Source: Sphingopyxis sp.
GTDB taxonomy: Bacteria > Pseudomonadota > Alphaproteobacteria > Sphingomonadales > Sphingomonadaceae
Direction of reading: 5' to 3'
NCBI RefSeq assembly: GCF_016793825.1
Contig: NZ_JAEULM010000052.1
Coordinates: forward strand, 1 to 64,000
Length of the DNA stretch: 64,000 nt
Part shown: positions 26,981-34,302 of the stretch, piece after piece
Position numbering within the stretch: position 1 is the stretch's first letter
Layout of the letters: every line of letters begins with the position of its first letter
Made by a program: the position numbers and the translations under genes
The notes under the pieces: generated by a model
The model's input: the letters and a program-made list of their open reading frames with translations, nothing else
What the model was told of the DNA's origin: nothing
Databases searched by the model: none

Positions 26981-28576
26981 TCACTTGAACAGGCTGCCCA
27001 GAATGCCCCGCATCAATTGACCGCCGAACTTGCCCGCGACCTGCCGCCCGATGCTCGTCGCCGCGGAGCGCGCGGCCGACTGCACCATCTTTTCGGTAAA
27101 GCTCGGCTTCGCGGCTTCGCGTGCCGCGACCTTTTCCTGCTGAAGGCGAACGCGCTCTTCCGCCGCCTTGCGCTTCGCGTCTTCCTTGGCGGCGATCGCG
27201 GCCTGCTTGTCGGCCTCGACCTGCGCCTTCGCTTCTATCGCCGCCGCCTGCGCCTGCTCGGCCTTGGCGGCGAGCAGCTCCTCGGCACTCTCGCGATCGA
27301 CCACGGTGTCGTACTTGCCCGCAACCGGCGATATCGATTGAATGATCGCACGTTCCTTGGCCTCCAGCGGCCCCGCACGCGAACAGGGCGCCTTGATCAG
27401 CGTCCGTTCGACCGGCGATGGCGCGCCATCGGCCATCAACAGCGAGACTAGCGCCTCGCCGACCTTGAGTTCGGTGATCTCGCGTTCGACATCGACTTTC
27501 GGGTTGGGGCGGAAGGTGTCGGCGGCGGCCTTCACCGCCTTCTGGTCACGCGGCGTGAAGGCCCGCAGTGCATGCTGGACACGATTGCCAAGCTGCCCGG
27601 CGATCGTCTCGGGAACGTCGATCGGGTTCTGCGTGACGAAATAGACCCCGACGCCCTTCGACCGGATCAGGCGGACAACCTGTTCGATCTTCTCGGTCAG
27701 CGCCGGCGGCGCATCGTCGAACAGCAGGTGCGCCTCGTCGAAAAAGAAGACGAGCTTCGGCTTGTCGGGATCGCCGACTTCGGGAAGCGTCTCGAACATT
27801 TCGCTCAAGAGCCACAGCAGGAAGGTCGCATAGAGCTTCGGGCTTGCCATCAGCTTGTCGGCGGCGAGGATGTTCACATAGCCGCGGCCATTTTCGTCAA
27901 GCCGGATCATGTCCTGGATGTCGAGCGCCGGCTCTCCAAAGAAATGATCGCCGCCCTGCGTTTCCAGCGTCAGAAGCTGGCGCTGGATCGTGCCTACCGT
28001 CGCCTTCGACACATTGCCATATCTTGTCGTCAGCTCATCGGCATGCTCCGCGCACCAAACGAGCATCGCCTGCAGATCGCCCATGTCGAGGAGCAACAGA
28101 TTCTGCTCGTCGGCGACACGAAAGGCGATCGCGAGAACCCCTTCCTGCACTTCGTTGAGCCCCATCAATCGCGCCAGCAGCAGCGGCCCCATTTCGGAAA
28201 TGGTAGTGCGGATCGGATGCCCCTGTTCGCCGAACAGGTCCCAGAAGATCACCGGATTGTCGCGATAAGCCCAACCGGTGTCGCCGATCTCGGCCGCGCG
28301 CTTGGCAAAGATCTCGTGCATTTTCGACGTCGGGCTTCCCGCCATCGCCAGGCCCGACAGGTCGCCCTTCACGTCCGCGACGAAGACCGGCACGCCGACC
28401 GCCGAAAAGCCCTCGGCCAGGCCCTGCAGGGTCACGGTCTTGCCGGTGCCGGTTGCGCCGGCGATCAGCCCGTGGCGGTTCGCCCGTTTCAGGACCAGCG
28501 ACTGGCGCGGTCCGTCGGGCGCTCCACCGCCGCCAAGGCCAATATAGATTTCGGTCGCTTCGCCGCCATCGCTCAC
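26981..28576 (-). CDS. yjgR: HerA/YjgR-like DUF853 ATPase
   Basis: A 531-residue P-loop ATPase of the HerA-FtsK superfamily (DUF853, E. coli YjgR). Walker [14 protein letters not shown] (about 40-52) sits behind the [15 protein letters not shown] strand. The Walker B is [15 protein letters not shown], followed by a sensor-like [38 protein letters not shown], all characteristic of the family. A coiled, Ala/Lys/Glu-rich segment (about 440-500, [20 protein letters not shown]) precedes a basic, Gly-rich C-terminus. A GTG at 28576 follows GGAGG by nine bases and is preferred; an upstream ATG at 28600 is in frame. Its role is unproven, with DNA handling suggested by family. Confidence 0.9.
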   Translation of the reverse strand: MSDGGEATEIYIGLGGGGAPDGPRQSLVLKRANRHGLIAGATGTGKTVTLQGLAEGFSAVGVPVFVADVKGDLSGLAMAGSPTSKMHEIFAKRAAEIGDTGWAYRDNPVIFWDLFGEQGHPIRTTISEMGPLLLARLMGLNEVQEGVLAIAFRVADEQNLLLLDMGDLQAMLVWCAEHADELTTRYGNVSKATVGTIQRQLLTLETQGGDHFFGEPALDIQDMIRLDENGRGYVNILAADKLMASPKLYATFLLWLLSEMFETLPEVGDPDKPKLVFFFDEAHLLFDDAPPALTEKIEQVVRLIRSKGVGVYFVTQNPIDVPETIAGQLGNRVQHALRAFTPRDQKAVKAAADTFRPNPKVDVEREITELKVGEALVSLLMADGAPSPVERTLIKAPCSRAGPLEAKERAIIQSISPVAGKYDTVVDRESAEELLAAKAEQAQAAAIEAKAQVEADKQAAIAAKEDAKRKAAEERVRLQQEKVAAREAAKPSFTEKMVQSAARSAATSIGRQVAGKFGGQLMRGILGSLFK

Positions 28577-28654
28577 TGCGCTTTTCCTCCACTCAGGCAC
28601 CTGTCCAAAGGTCTAGAGCGGAGGGGCAGGAAATCAAGCGAACAGCGCGGGGGC

Positions 28655-29023
28655 TCACCCCATCACAAAGGCATTGAGCTTGTTACCGTCGGGGTCGCGA
28701 AAATAGCCGGCGTAGAATCCCTCGCCGCGCGGCCCCGGCTCCCCTTCGCTCGTCCCGCCGTTGGCCAGTGCGATGTCATAGAGCCGCTGGACCTGCGCCT
28801 CGTCCTTCGCCTCCAACGCTACCATCACGCCGTTGCCGACGCTCGCGGGATTGCCGTCGAACGGCTTGGTCAGGCCGATGCCCGCACCACCGCCCGGCTT
28901 GCCCCAAGCGATGAAGCCGTCGAACTCCATCATCCGCGGCGTATCCAGTTCGGCCGCGATCGCGTCGTAAAAGACCGCCGCCCTGGCGAGGTCGCTCGTG
29001 CCCAGCGTGACATACCCGATCAT
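28655..29023 (-). CDS. VOC-fold glyoxalase/bleomycin-resistance-like protein
   Basis: A 122-residue single vicinal-oxygen-chelate protein with the paired beta-alpha-beta-beta-beta modules: MIGYVTLGTSDLARAAVFYDAIAAELG-like start (1-25), and a C-terminal RDPDGNKLNAFVMG. The candidate metal ligands are reduced: the first-position His found in true glyoxalases is replaced (MIGYVTLG), and the last Glu by Asn/Ala (KLNAFV), so it is probably not a metalloenzyme like glyoxalase I. This is the common, functionally diverse bacterial VOC subgroup. It is on the same strand as degQ but separated by a terminator. Confidence 0.8.
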   Translation of the reverse strand: MIGYVTLGTSDLARAAVFYDAIAAELDTPRMMEFDGFIAWGKPGGGAGIGLTKPFDGNPASVGNGVMVALEAKDEAQVQRLYDIALANGGTSEGEPGPRGEGFYAGYFRDPDGNKLNAFVMG

Positions 29024-29087
29024 TCTTCTTCTCCCGACTCGAAATGATGTCGAACATAATAGGAACATTTTGCCTTGGGGGCAAAGA

Positions 29088-29122
29088 AAAAGGGCGCCGG
29101 ACCCGTTGGTCGCAGCGCCCTT
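29088..29122 (-). terminator. Rho-independent terminator for degQ
   Basis: On the minus strand AAAGGGCGC pairs with GCGCCCTTT around a 17-base loop, then TTTTTCTTTGCC supplies a T-rich run. It begins 23 bases after the degQ stop codon (29145) and separates it from the VOC gene. Confidence 0.85.
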
Positions 29123-29144
29123 TCGAACCGCTGACGCGAAAGGC

Positions 29145-30641
29145 TCACGGCTTTACGCGGATGGCGAAGAAGACAGAGGGCCCACCACGCCGCAGGATTT
29201 CCAGCAGCACTGCTTCGCGGCCCGCCGACTTCGCATCGCTGACGATCTTTGCAAGCGCTTCGCTCGACGTCACCGGGGTACGGTTGGCGCTGACGATCAC
29301 GTCGCCCCGACGCAGCCCCTTGCGACCGGCATCGCTGTTCGCCGAAGCGGCGCCGATCACGAGCCCCCTGGTGCCGGCGTCGACCCCGACCGCGCGCGCG
29401 ATATCGGGGGTCAGCGTCTGCACGGCCAGGCCAAGTGTGGTCTGGATCGTCGTGTCGGCGGCCCCCTTCGGATCGTCGGGCGTCGCCTGCTCGTCCTCGG
29501 GATCGAAATTCGAACCGGCAAGCTGCTCTTCGGGCGGGCGGGTGCCGACGACGGCATAAATCGTCGTGCTCTTGCCATCACGGATCACCTCCAGCGGGAT
29601 GCGCGCGCCGGGCTTGGTATTGGCGACGATGTACGACAGCGTCTGCGACGGCGTCACGTCCTTGCCATCGACCTTGGTCACGACGTCGCCGCGTTTCAGG
29701 CCGGCCTTCGCCGCCGGGCCGTCATCCTCGACGCGCTGGACGAATTCGCCGCGATCCTTCGGCAGGCCCAGCGCCGCGGCCAGATCCTCGTCGACCGGCG
29801 CGATGCCGATGCCAAGATAGCCGCGCTCGATCTTCTGACCGGCGCGCAGCGAATTGATCACCGGGATCGCCGCTTCGGCGGGAATCGCGAAATTGACGCC
29901 GATATTGGCGCCGACCGGCGAGATCAGCATGTTGTTGATGCCGACGACATTGCCATGAAGGTCGAACAGCGGACCGCCCGAATTGCCGCGGTTGATCGCG
30001 GTATCGGTCTGGATAAACCGGTCATAGGCGCCGCCCTGGCCCAGGTTGCGCTGCACGGCCGAGATGATGCCCGCGGTCACCGTCGAACCAAGGCCCAGCG
30101 GATTGCCGATCGCGACCACCCAGTCGCCAACGCGCGCGCGGCTGCTGTCGGCAAACTTCACAAAGGGCAGCCCCGTCGCGTCGATCTTGAGCAGCGCCAG
30201 GTCGGACGCGGCGTCACGACCGACGATCCGCGCCTTATATTCCTTGCCGTTGGTCAGGGTGACCGTGACCTGATTCACCGCCTCGGCCCGCGGGCCGCCG
30301 GTGACGACATGGTTGTTGGTGACGATATAGCCATCGTCGGAGATCAGAAAGCCGGATCCGCCGCCCTGCTGTTCCTGCGTGACGGGTTCGCGCGTTCCCG
30401 CAAAAGGATCGAGCCTAACGCCCAGCGTGACTTCCTGCTTGGTCGAAATATTGACCACCGCGGGCTGCAATTGCTCGACGAGGTCCGCGAAGCTCTCGGG
30501 CGCGCCGGCGCGCGGAACGGCTTTCGCGATCTCGCTGCTTTCATTCTGCGCGACCTGCGCGATGACGGGCGACTGGGTGACGAGCGCCAGCGCGGTGCCA
30601 CCCACCAGCAAGGCCGAAGTGATGCCATAAACATAACGCAC
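29145..30641 (-). CDS. degQ: DegP/DegQ-type periplasmic serine protease
   Basis: Exported serine protease and chaperone of the Do family, 498 residues: signal sequence or N-terminal anchor (YGITSALLVGGTALALVTQS), trypsin-like domain, and two PDZ domains (about 270-360 and 405-490). The catalytic triad is H111 in VTNNHVV, D147 in ASDLALLKI and S221 in INRGNSGGPLFD. The first PDZ has GYLGIGI and the second GAASANSDAGRKGLRRGDVI. The start is a GTG at 30641 after an AAGGAATT ribosome site; no ATG fits. It follows hflK-hflC on the same strand with a 115-base gap that holds an inverted repeat, matching the hflKC-degQ order seen in other alphaproteobacteria. Confidence 0.93.
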   Translation of the reverse strand: MRYVYGITSALLVGGTALALVTQSPVIAQVAQNESSEIAKAVPRAGAPESFADLVEQLQPAVVNISTKQEVTLGVRLDPFAGTREPVTQEQQGGGSGFLISDDGYIVTNNHVVTGGPRAEAVNQVTVTLTNGKEYKARIVGRDAASDLALLKIDATGLPFVKFADSSRARVGDWVVAIGNPLGLGSTVTAGIISAVQRNLGQGGAYDRFIQTDTAINRGNSGGPLFDLHGNVVGINNMLISPVGANIGVNFAIPAEAAIPVINSLRAGQKIERGYLGIGIAPVDEDLAAALGLPKDRGEFVQRVEDDGPAAKAGLKRGDVVTKVDGKDVTPSQTLSYIVANTKPGARIPLEVIRDGKSTTIYAVVGTRPPEEQLAGSNFDPEDEQATPDDPKGAADTTIQTTLGLAVQTLTPDIARAVGVDAGTRGLVIGAASANSDAGRKGLRRGDVIVSANRTPVTSSEALAKIVSDAKSAGREAVLLEILRRGGPSVFFAIRVKP

Positions 30642-30723
30642 GATCGCAATTCCTTTTCTCTTGCGAAAACTCTGACCCCGGCAGGCCGCTATCTGCTCAC
30701 CGCAGGCTGAACGACGTTTGAAC

Positions 30724-30751
30724 ATGAACGGCGGTTGCACGCACCGTTCAT
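30724..30751. promoter_or_regulatory. Inverted repeat between hflC and degQ
   Basis: ATGAACGG and CCGTTCAT are exact inverse arms around 12 bases, and outer TTGAAC/GTTCAA extend the symmetry. It lies in the 115-base gap upstream of degQ and immediately downstream of hflC, so it could be an operator for degQ or a terminator/attenuator for hflC. There is no T run. Confidence 0.4.
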
Positions 30752-30756
30752 ATTGT

Positions 30757-31617
30757 TCAATTTCCCCGGAACTGGCGCAGATATTCGCTGTTCGGCGACA
30801 ATATGATCGAATTGTTGGCGTTCTTCGCCGTGTCGCCGAGGAAGGTCTGCCGATAGCTCTGCATCGCGCGGTAGAAATCGTAGAATTGCGCGTCCTTGCC
30901 ATAGGCTTCGGCATAGATGCGCGCCGCCTCGGCATCGGCGTTGCCGCGAATGATCTGCGCTTCCTTCTGGCCAAGCGCGCGGATCGCGACCGCTTCCTGT
31001 TCACGCGCCGACCGCATCCGGTTGAACGCGGCGTCCAGCGGCGTGCCGGCGGGCAGGTCGGCGCGCTTGATACGCACATCGATGACTTCTGCGCCATATC
31101 GCCGCGCTTCGCGGTTCAGAGCGTTCTGGATATTGGTCATCACATTACCGCGCTCGGCGGAAAGCAGCGACGCAAAGCTGCGTTTGCCAAGCTCGTTGCG
31201 AAGCGACGATCCGAGGATCGAGGTCAGCTGGCCCTTCAGATTCTCCTCACTGCGGATCGACGTGTAGGTGCGCGACGGATTGGTAATCCGGAACCGCGCA
31301 AAAGCGTCGACCTCAAGCAGATATTGGTCGGTCGTCAGCACGCGCTCATTCTGCATGTTGGCGCCAAGGATTCGCTTGTCGAAAAACACGACCGAATCGA
31401 AGAAGGGAATCCGCGCGACCAGTCCGGCGCCCGAACTGCCGAAGCGTTCGTTGGGCTTGTACTGGTTCACGACGCTGTTGATCTGGCCGTAACGGATAAT
31501 CAGTGCCTGCTTGTCCTCGGGGACGATCACCAGCGTCAGGCTGGCGATCACGAGGAGCACGACGAGGCCGAATATCAGCCGGAGAGGACGGGAGAGGACG
31601 GTATCGAAAAAGCTCAT
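30757..31617 (-). CDS. hflC: HflC, SPFH modulator of FtsH protease
   Basis: Band-7/SPFH membrane protein that, with HflK, forms the cage around FtsH and modulates its proteolysis. The 286-residue protein has one N-terminal helix (RLIFGLVVLLVIASLTLVIV) then the SPFH domain with VPEDKQALIIRYGQINSVV, ERVLTTDQYLLEVDAFARFRITNP, and ends in the helical ARIYAEAYGKDAQFYDFYRAMQSYRQTF typical of HflC. The ATG overlaps the hflK stop as ATGA, so stoichiometric coupled synthesis is likely. Periplasmic orientation of the bulk follows known topology. Confidence 0.95.
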   Translation of the reverse strand: MSFFDTVLSRPLRLIFGLVVLLVIASLTLVIVPEDKQALIIRYGQINSVVNQYKPNERFGSSGAGLVARIPFFDSVVFFDKRILGANMQNERVLTTDQYLLEVDAFARFRITNPSRTYTSIRSEENLKGQLTSILGSSLRNELGKRSFASLLSAERGNVMTNIQNALNREARRYGAEVIDVRIKRADLPAGTPLDAAFNRMRSAREQEAVAIRALGQKEAQIIRGNADAEAARIYAEAYGKDAQFYDFYRAMQSYRQTFLGDTAKNANNSIILSPNSEYLRQFRGN

Positions 31618-32765
31618 TGTCCACCCTCCGTGACCGGCGCGGCCCGCCGCCGCAATTCGGGAAGCGGAAGATAGGGCGTCACTCCGCCCGATTCGACGAT
31701 CACCTTGTCCACGGGGGCAAGCACCTGTTCCATCGTTTCATAATAGAGGCGTCGCTTGGTCACCTCGGGGGCCAGCTTGTACTGTTCGTACAGCTTGTCG
31801 AACTCGGCCGCCGCACCGCGCGCGCGTTCGAGCTGCGCGCTGGCATAGGCCTCGGCCTCGTTGATGTTCGATTCGCGTTCCTGCTGCGCCGCCGTCACCT
31901 TGTTGAAGGCGTCGGTGACCTGCTCGGGCTGCACCGCCCGCTGCAACTGGATCGCCTCGATCGTCACGCCTGCGCGATATTTGTCCAGCAACTGCTGCAT
32001 GCGCGCACGCACTTCGCTTTCGATACCGGCACGGCGCGGACCGATCGCGTCGGTCAGCGTATAATTGGCGACTGTCGCGCGCATCGCGCTTTCGGCGACC
32101 TCGCGGATCGTATTTTCCTGATCCGCGATCTGGAACAGATATTGGTGCGGATCGCGTACCCGCCAGCGCACTTCATAGCCCAGGTTGATGATATTCTGGT
32201 CCTGCGTCAGCACGAAATTCTGCGAATCATTGCTGGTCGCGCCGATCTTCAACTCGCGAATCGACTGGACATCCTCGATCTGCACGCGTTCGAACGGCTC
32301 GGGAAGCTTGAAATTGATGCCCGGCCCCATCGTCCGCGAATAGCTGCCAAGCGTGGTCACGACGCCGGCCTGTCCTTCGCCGATGATCTTTACCGACGAA
32401 AAGACGAGCCACAGCACGACGACCGAGCCGATGCCCCATTTCCACACCCTGGCCGAATCGCCGAAATTGAAGCTGTTGCCGCCGCCCGAACCGCCGCCGC
32501 CGAAACCGCCGCGTCCCTTGCGGAGCAGTTCGTCGAGCGCCGACGGACCACGGGGCTTGCGCGGACGAGCCGGACCGGCGGGGTCGGGCGTCACCCACGG
32601 GTTGCGCGGACCAGGACGTTCGGTCCCCTCGTCCTTGCCATCGCCCCCTTCGCCCTTGCCGCCCTTCGGGCCCCAAGGACTGTTCGCCATCAGGCTGATC
32701 CGGTGGAAAAATTGCCGCAGCCCCCCTGGGACGCGGCCTTCCATGTTGCCGTCATTTTCGCTCAT
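31614..32765 (-). CDS. hflK: HflK, SPFH modulator of FtsH protease
   Basis: Partner of HflC, 383 residues. A Gly/Pro/Lys-rich cytoplasmic N-terminus (about 25-95, with WGPKGGKGEGGDGKDEG-like repeats and the FGGGGSGGGNSFNFG stretch) is followed by one membrane helix (WGIGSVVVLWLVFSSVKII). The SPFH domain then reads GEGQAGVVTTLGSYSRTMGPGINFKLPEPFERV, with a C-terminal region including RLYYETMEQVLAPVDKVIVES. The start is taken at 32765; a second in-frame ATG at 32768 directly precedes it and cannot be excluded. First gene of hflK-hflC-degQ, divergent from mrp. Confidence 0.94.
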   Translation of the reverse strand: MSENDGNMEGRVPGGLRQFFHRISLMANSPWGPKGGKGEGGDGKDEGTERPGPRNPWVTPDPAGPARPRKPRGPSALDELLRKGRGGFGGGGSGGGNSFNFGDSARVWKWGIGSVVVLWLVFSSVKIIGEGQAGVVTTLGSYSRTMGPGINFKLPEPFERVQIEDVQSIRELKIGATSNDSQNFVLTQDQNIINLGYEVRWRVRDPHQYLFQIADQENTIREVAESAMRATVANYTLTDAIGPRRAGIESEVRARMQQLLDKYRAGVTIEAIQLQRAVQPEQVTDAFNKVTAAQQERESNINEAEAYASAQLERARGAAAEFDKLYEQYKLAPEVTKRRLYYETMEQVLAPVDKVIVESGGVTPYLPLPELRRRAAPVTEGGQ

Positions 32766-32859
32766 CATGCCTGCTTTTATAGGGAGGGTCTGCGCGATTA
32801 ACAGGGGGGCTAGCGAAAATGGCTGGCAATCGTCCGCGCCATCCCTATCTGCGCAGGAC

Positions 32860-33837
32860 ATGACAGACACTGCTCCGCTCGCCAGCATCGCTACCGATCT
32901 TAGCGGCGGCCGCACCTCCGGCCTTCGTTTCCTCGATGACGGCGGAACACTCGCGATCGTCCTCGATGTCACGGGATTGGCGGCCGAGGAGCGCGCCCCG
33001 CTGGAGGAAAAGCTGCGTGCCGGCCTGCTCGCGAGGCCGGGCGTGACGTCGGTGCGCGTCGCGATGACCGCCGAACGACGCGGCCTCACGATCATCGCCG
33101 TCGGCAGCGGCAAGGGCGGCGTCGGCAAATCGACGCTCGCCGCCAATCTGGCGGTCGCGCTGCAACGGCGCGGGGTGAAGGTTGGGCTGGTCGATGCCGA
33201 CATCTATGGCCCGTCGCAGCCACGGCTGATGGACAGCGAAGGCGTCAAGCCCGAAGCGCGGGGATCCAAGCTGATCCCGGTTCCCAACGCTTTTGGCGTG
33301 CCAATGCTGTCGACCGGGCAGATCGCGGCGCCGGGCCAGGCGATCGCCTGGCGCGGCCCGATGGCGGGCAAGGCGCTCGAACAGCTTGTCGATGCAAGCT
33401 GGGGCGATATCGACACCCTGATCGTCGACCTGCCTCCCGGGACCGGCGACGTCCAGTTGACGATGATCCAGCGCCACAAGCCGGCGGGTGCGGTGATCGT
33501 ATCGACCCCGCAGGATCTCGCCCTGATGGACGCAACGCGCGCGATCGCCTTTTTCGAACAGGCCGACGTGCCGATGATCGGGCTTGTCGAGAATATGGCC
33601 GGCTATGCCTGCCCGCACTGCGGAGAGGTCAGCGATCCTTTCGGCAGCGGCGGCGCAGAAGCGGCGGCGGGCGTGATGGGCCTCGACTTCCTGGGCCGGA
33701 TTCCGCTGTCGATGGGAATCCGTCTGGCGAGTGACGGCGGAGTTCCGCCTGCGGCCGGAACCGACCCGCAGGGCGAATCGTTCCACGCCATAGCGGCAAA
33801 GGTCGCCGCCTGGATCGACGCAAGGAAGGGTAAATGA
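32860..33837 (+). CDS. apbC: Mrp/ApbC iron-sulfur carrier ATPase
   Basis: P-loop scaffold (Mrp/NBP35 family) that carries Fe-S clusters to apoproteins; 325 residues. The N-terminal segment (about 1-75) resembles a degenerate MIP18 (DUF59) domain. The deviant Walker A VGSGKGGVGKSTLAANLAVAL (split, 82-102) carries both lysines of the Mrp/MinD class, and VDADIYGPSQPRLM is the switch I signature. CPHC (C251, C254) is the Fe-S ligand motif. The ATG at 32860 fits the N-terminal domain. Its stop overlaps the start of the next gene (ATGA), indicating coupling. Divergent from hflK. Confidence 0.93.
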   Translation: MTDTAPLASIATDLSGGRTSGLRFLDDGGTLAIVLDVTGLAAEERAPLEEKLRAGLLARPGVTSVRVAMTAERRGLTIIAVGSGKGGVGKSTLAANLAVALQRRGVKVGLVDADIYGPSQPRLMDSEGVKPEARGSKLIPVPNAFGVPMLSTGQIAAPGQAIAWRGPMAGKALEQLVDASWGDIDTLIVDLPPGTGDVQLTMIQRHKPAGAVIVSTPQDLALMDATRAIAFFEQADVPMIGLVENMAGYACPHCGEVSDPFGSGGAEAAAGVMGLDFLGRIPLSMGIRLASDGGVPPAAGTDPQGESFHAIAAKVAAWIDARKGK

Positions 33838-34259
33838 TGGCCATCAACGACGACGCCGAAATCCGCGAGCTGCTGGCAAGTCCGCGCCGCATTGCCGTCG
33901 TCGGCGCCTCGCCGAATCCCGCGCGCGCGTCGAACGAGGTCCTCGCTTTCCTGATCCGTCAGGGTCATGACGTGATCGCTGTGAACCCCGGCCATGCCGG
34001 CAGCACGATTCATGGCGCGCCGGTCGTCGCGACCCTCGCCAACGTCGAACCGCCAGCCGAGATCGTCGATATCTTCCGGAACAGTGCCGACGCCGGTGCG
34101 GCGGTCGACGAAGCGATCGTCCACGGCGCGAAAGCCGTCTGGCTGCAGATCGGCGTCATCGACGAGGCTGCGGCAAAGCGGGCCGTGTCGGCGGGACTGG
34201 TCGTCGCCATGGACCGCTGCCCCAAGATCGAGATTCCGCGCCTCGGCCTGTTGCGCTGA
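33834..34259 (+). CDS. CoA-binding (YccU-like) protein
   Basis: A 141-residue Rossmann-fold protein of the CoA_binding family. The nucleotide loop is RRIAVVGASPNPARASNEVLAFLIRQGHDVIAVNPGHAG (18-56), with VVGASPNP as the phosphate-binding turn, and VDIFRNSADAGAAVDEAI (74-91) followed by WLQIGVIDEAAAKRAVSAG. Proteins like this (E. coli YccU) bind CoA; their role is undefined. The ATG overlaps the mrp stop. Four bases of overlap and no promoter imply co-expression with the Fe-S carrier. Confidence 0.9.
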   Translation: MMAINDDAEIRELLASPRRIAVVGASPNPARASNEVLAFLIRQGHDVIAVNPGHAGSTIHGAPVVATLANVEPPAEIVDIFRNSADAGAAVDEAIVHGAKAVWLQIGVIDEAAAKRAVSAGLVVAMDRCPKIEIPRLGLLR

Positions 34260-34302
34260 ATTTCTTTGCGCCGATTCACCGCTCTGACTATCAGCAGCGG
34301 GC

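Noticed and set aside
30724-30751. A general-stress (EcfG) promoter GGAAC-N16/17-CGTT for degQ
   Set aside because: The best candidate reads TGAAC with a 15-base spacer to CGTT, one base change and one base short, so I did not call it.
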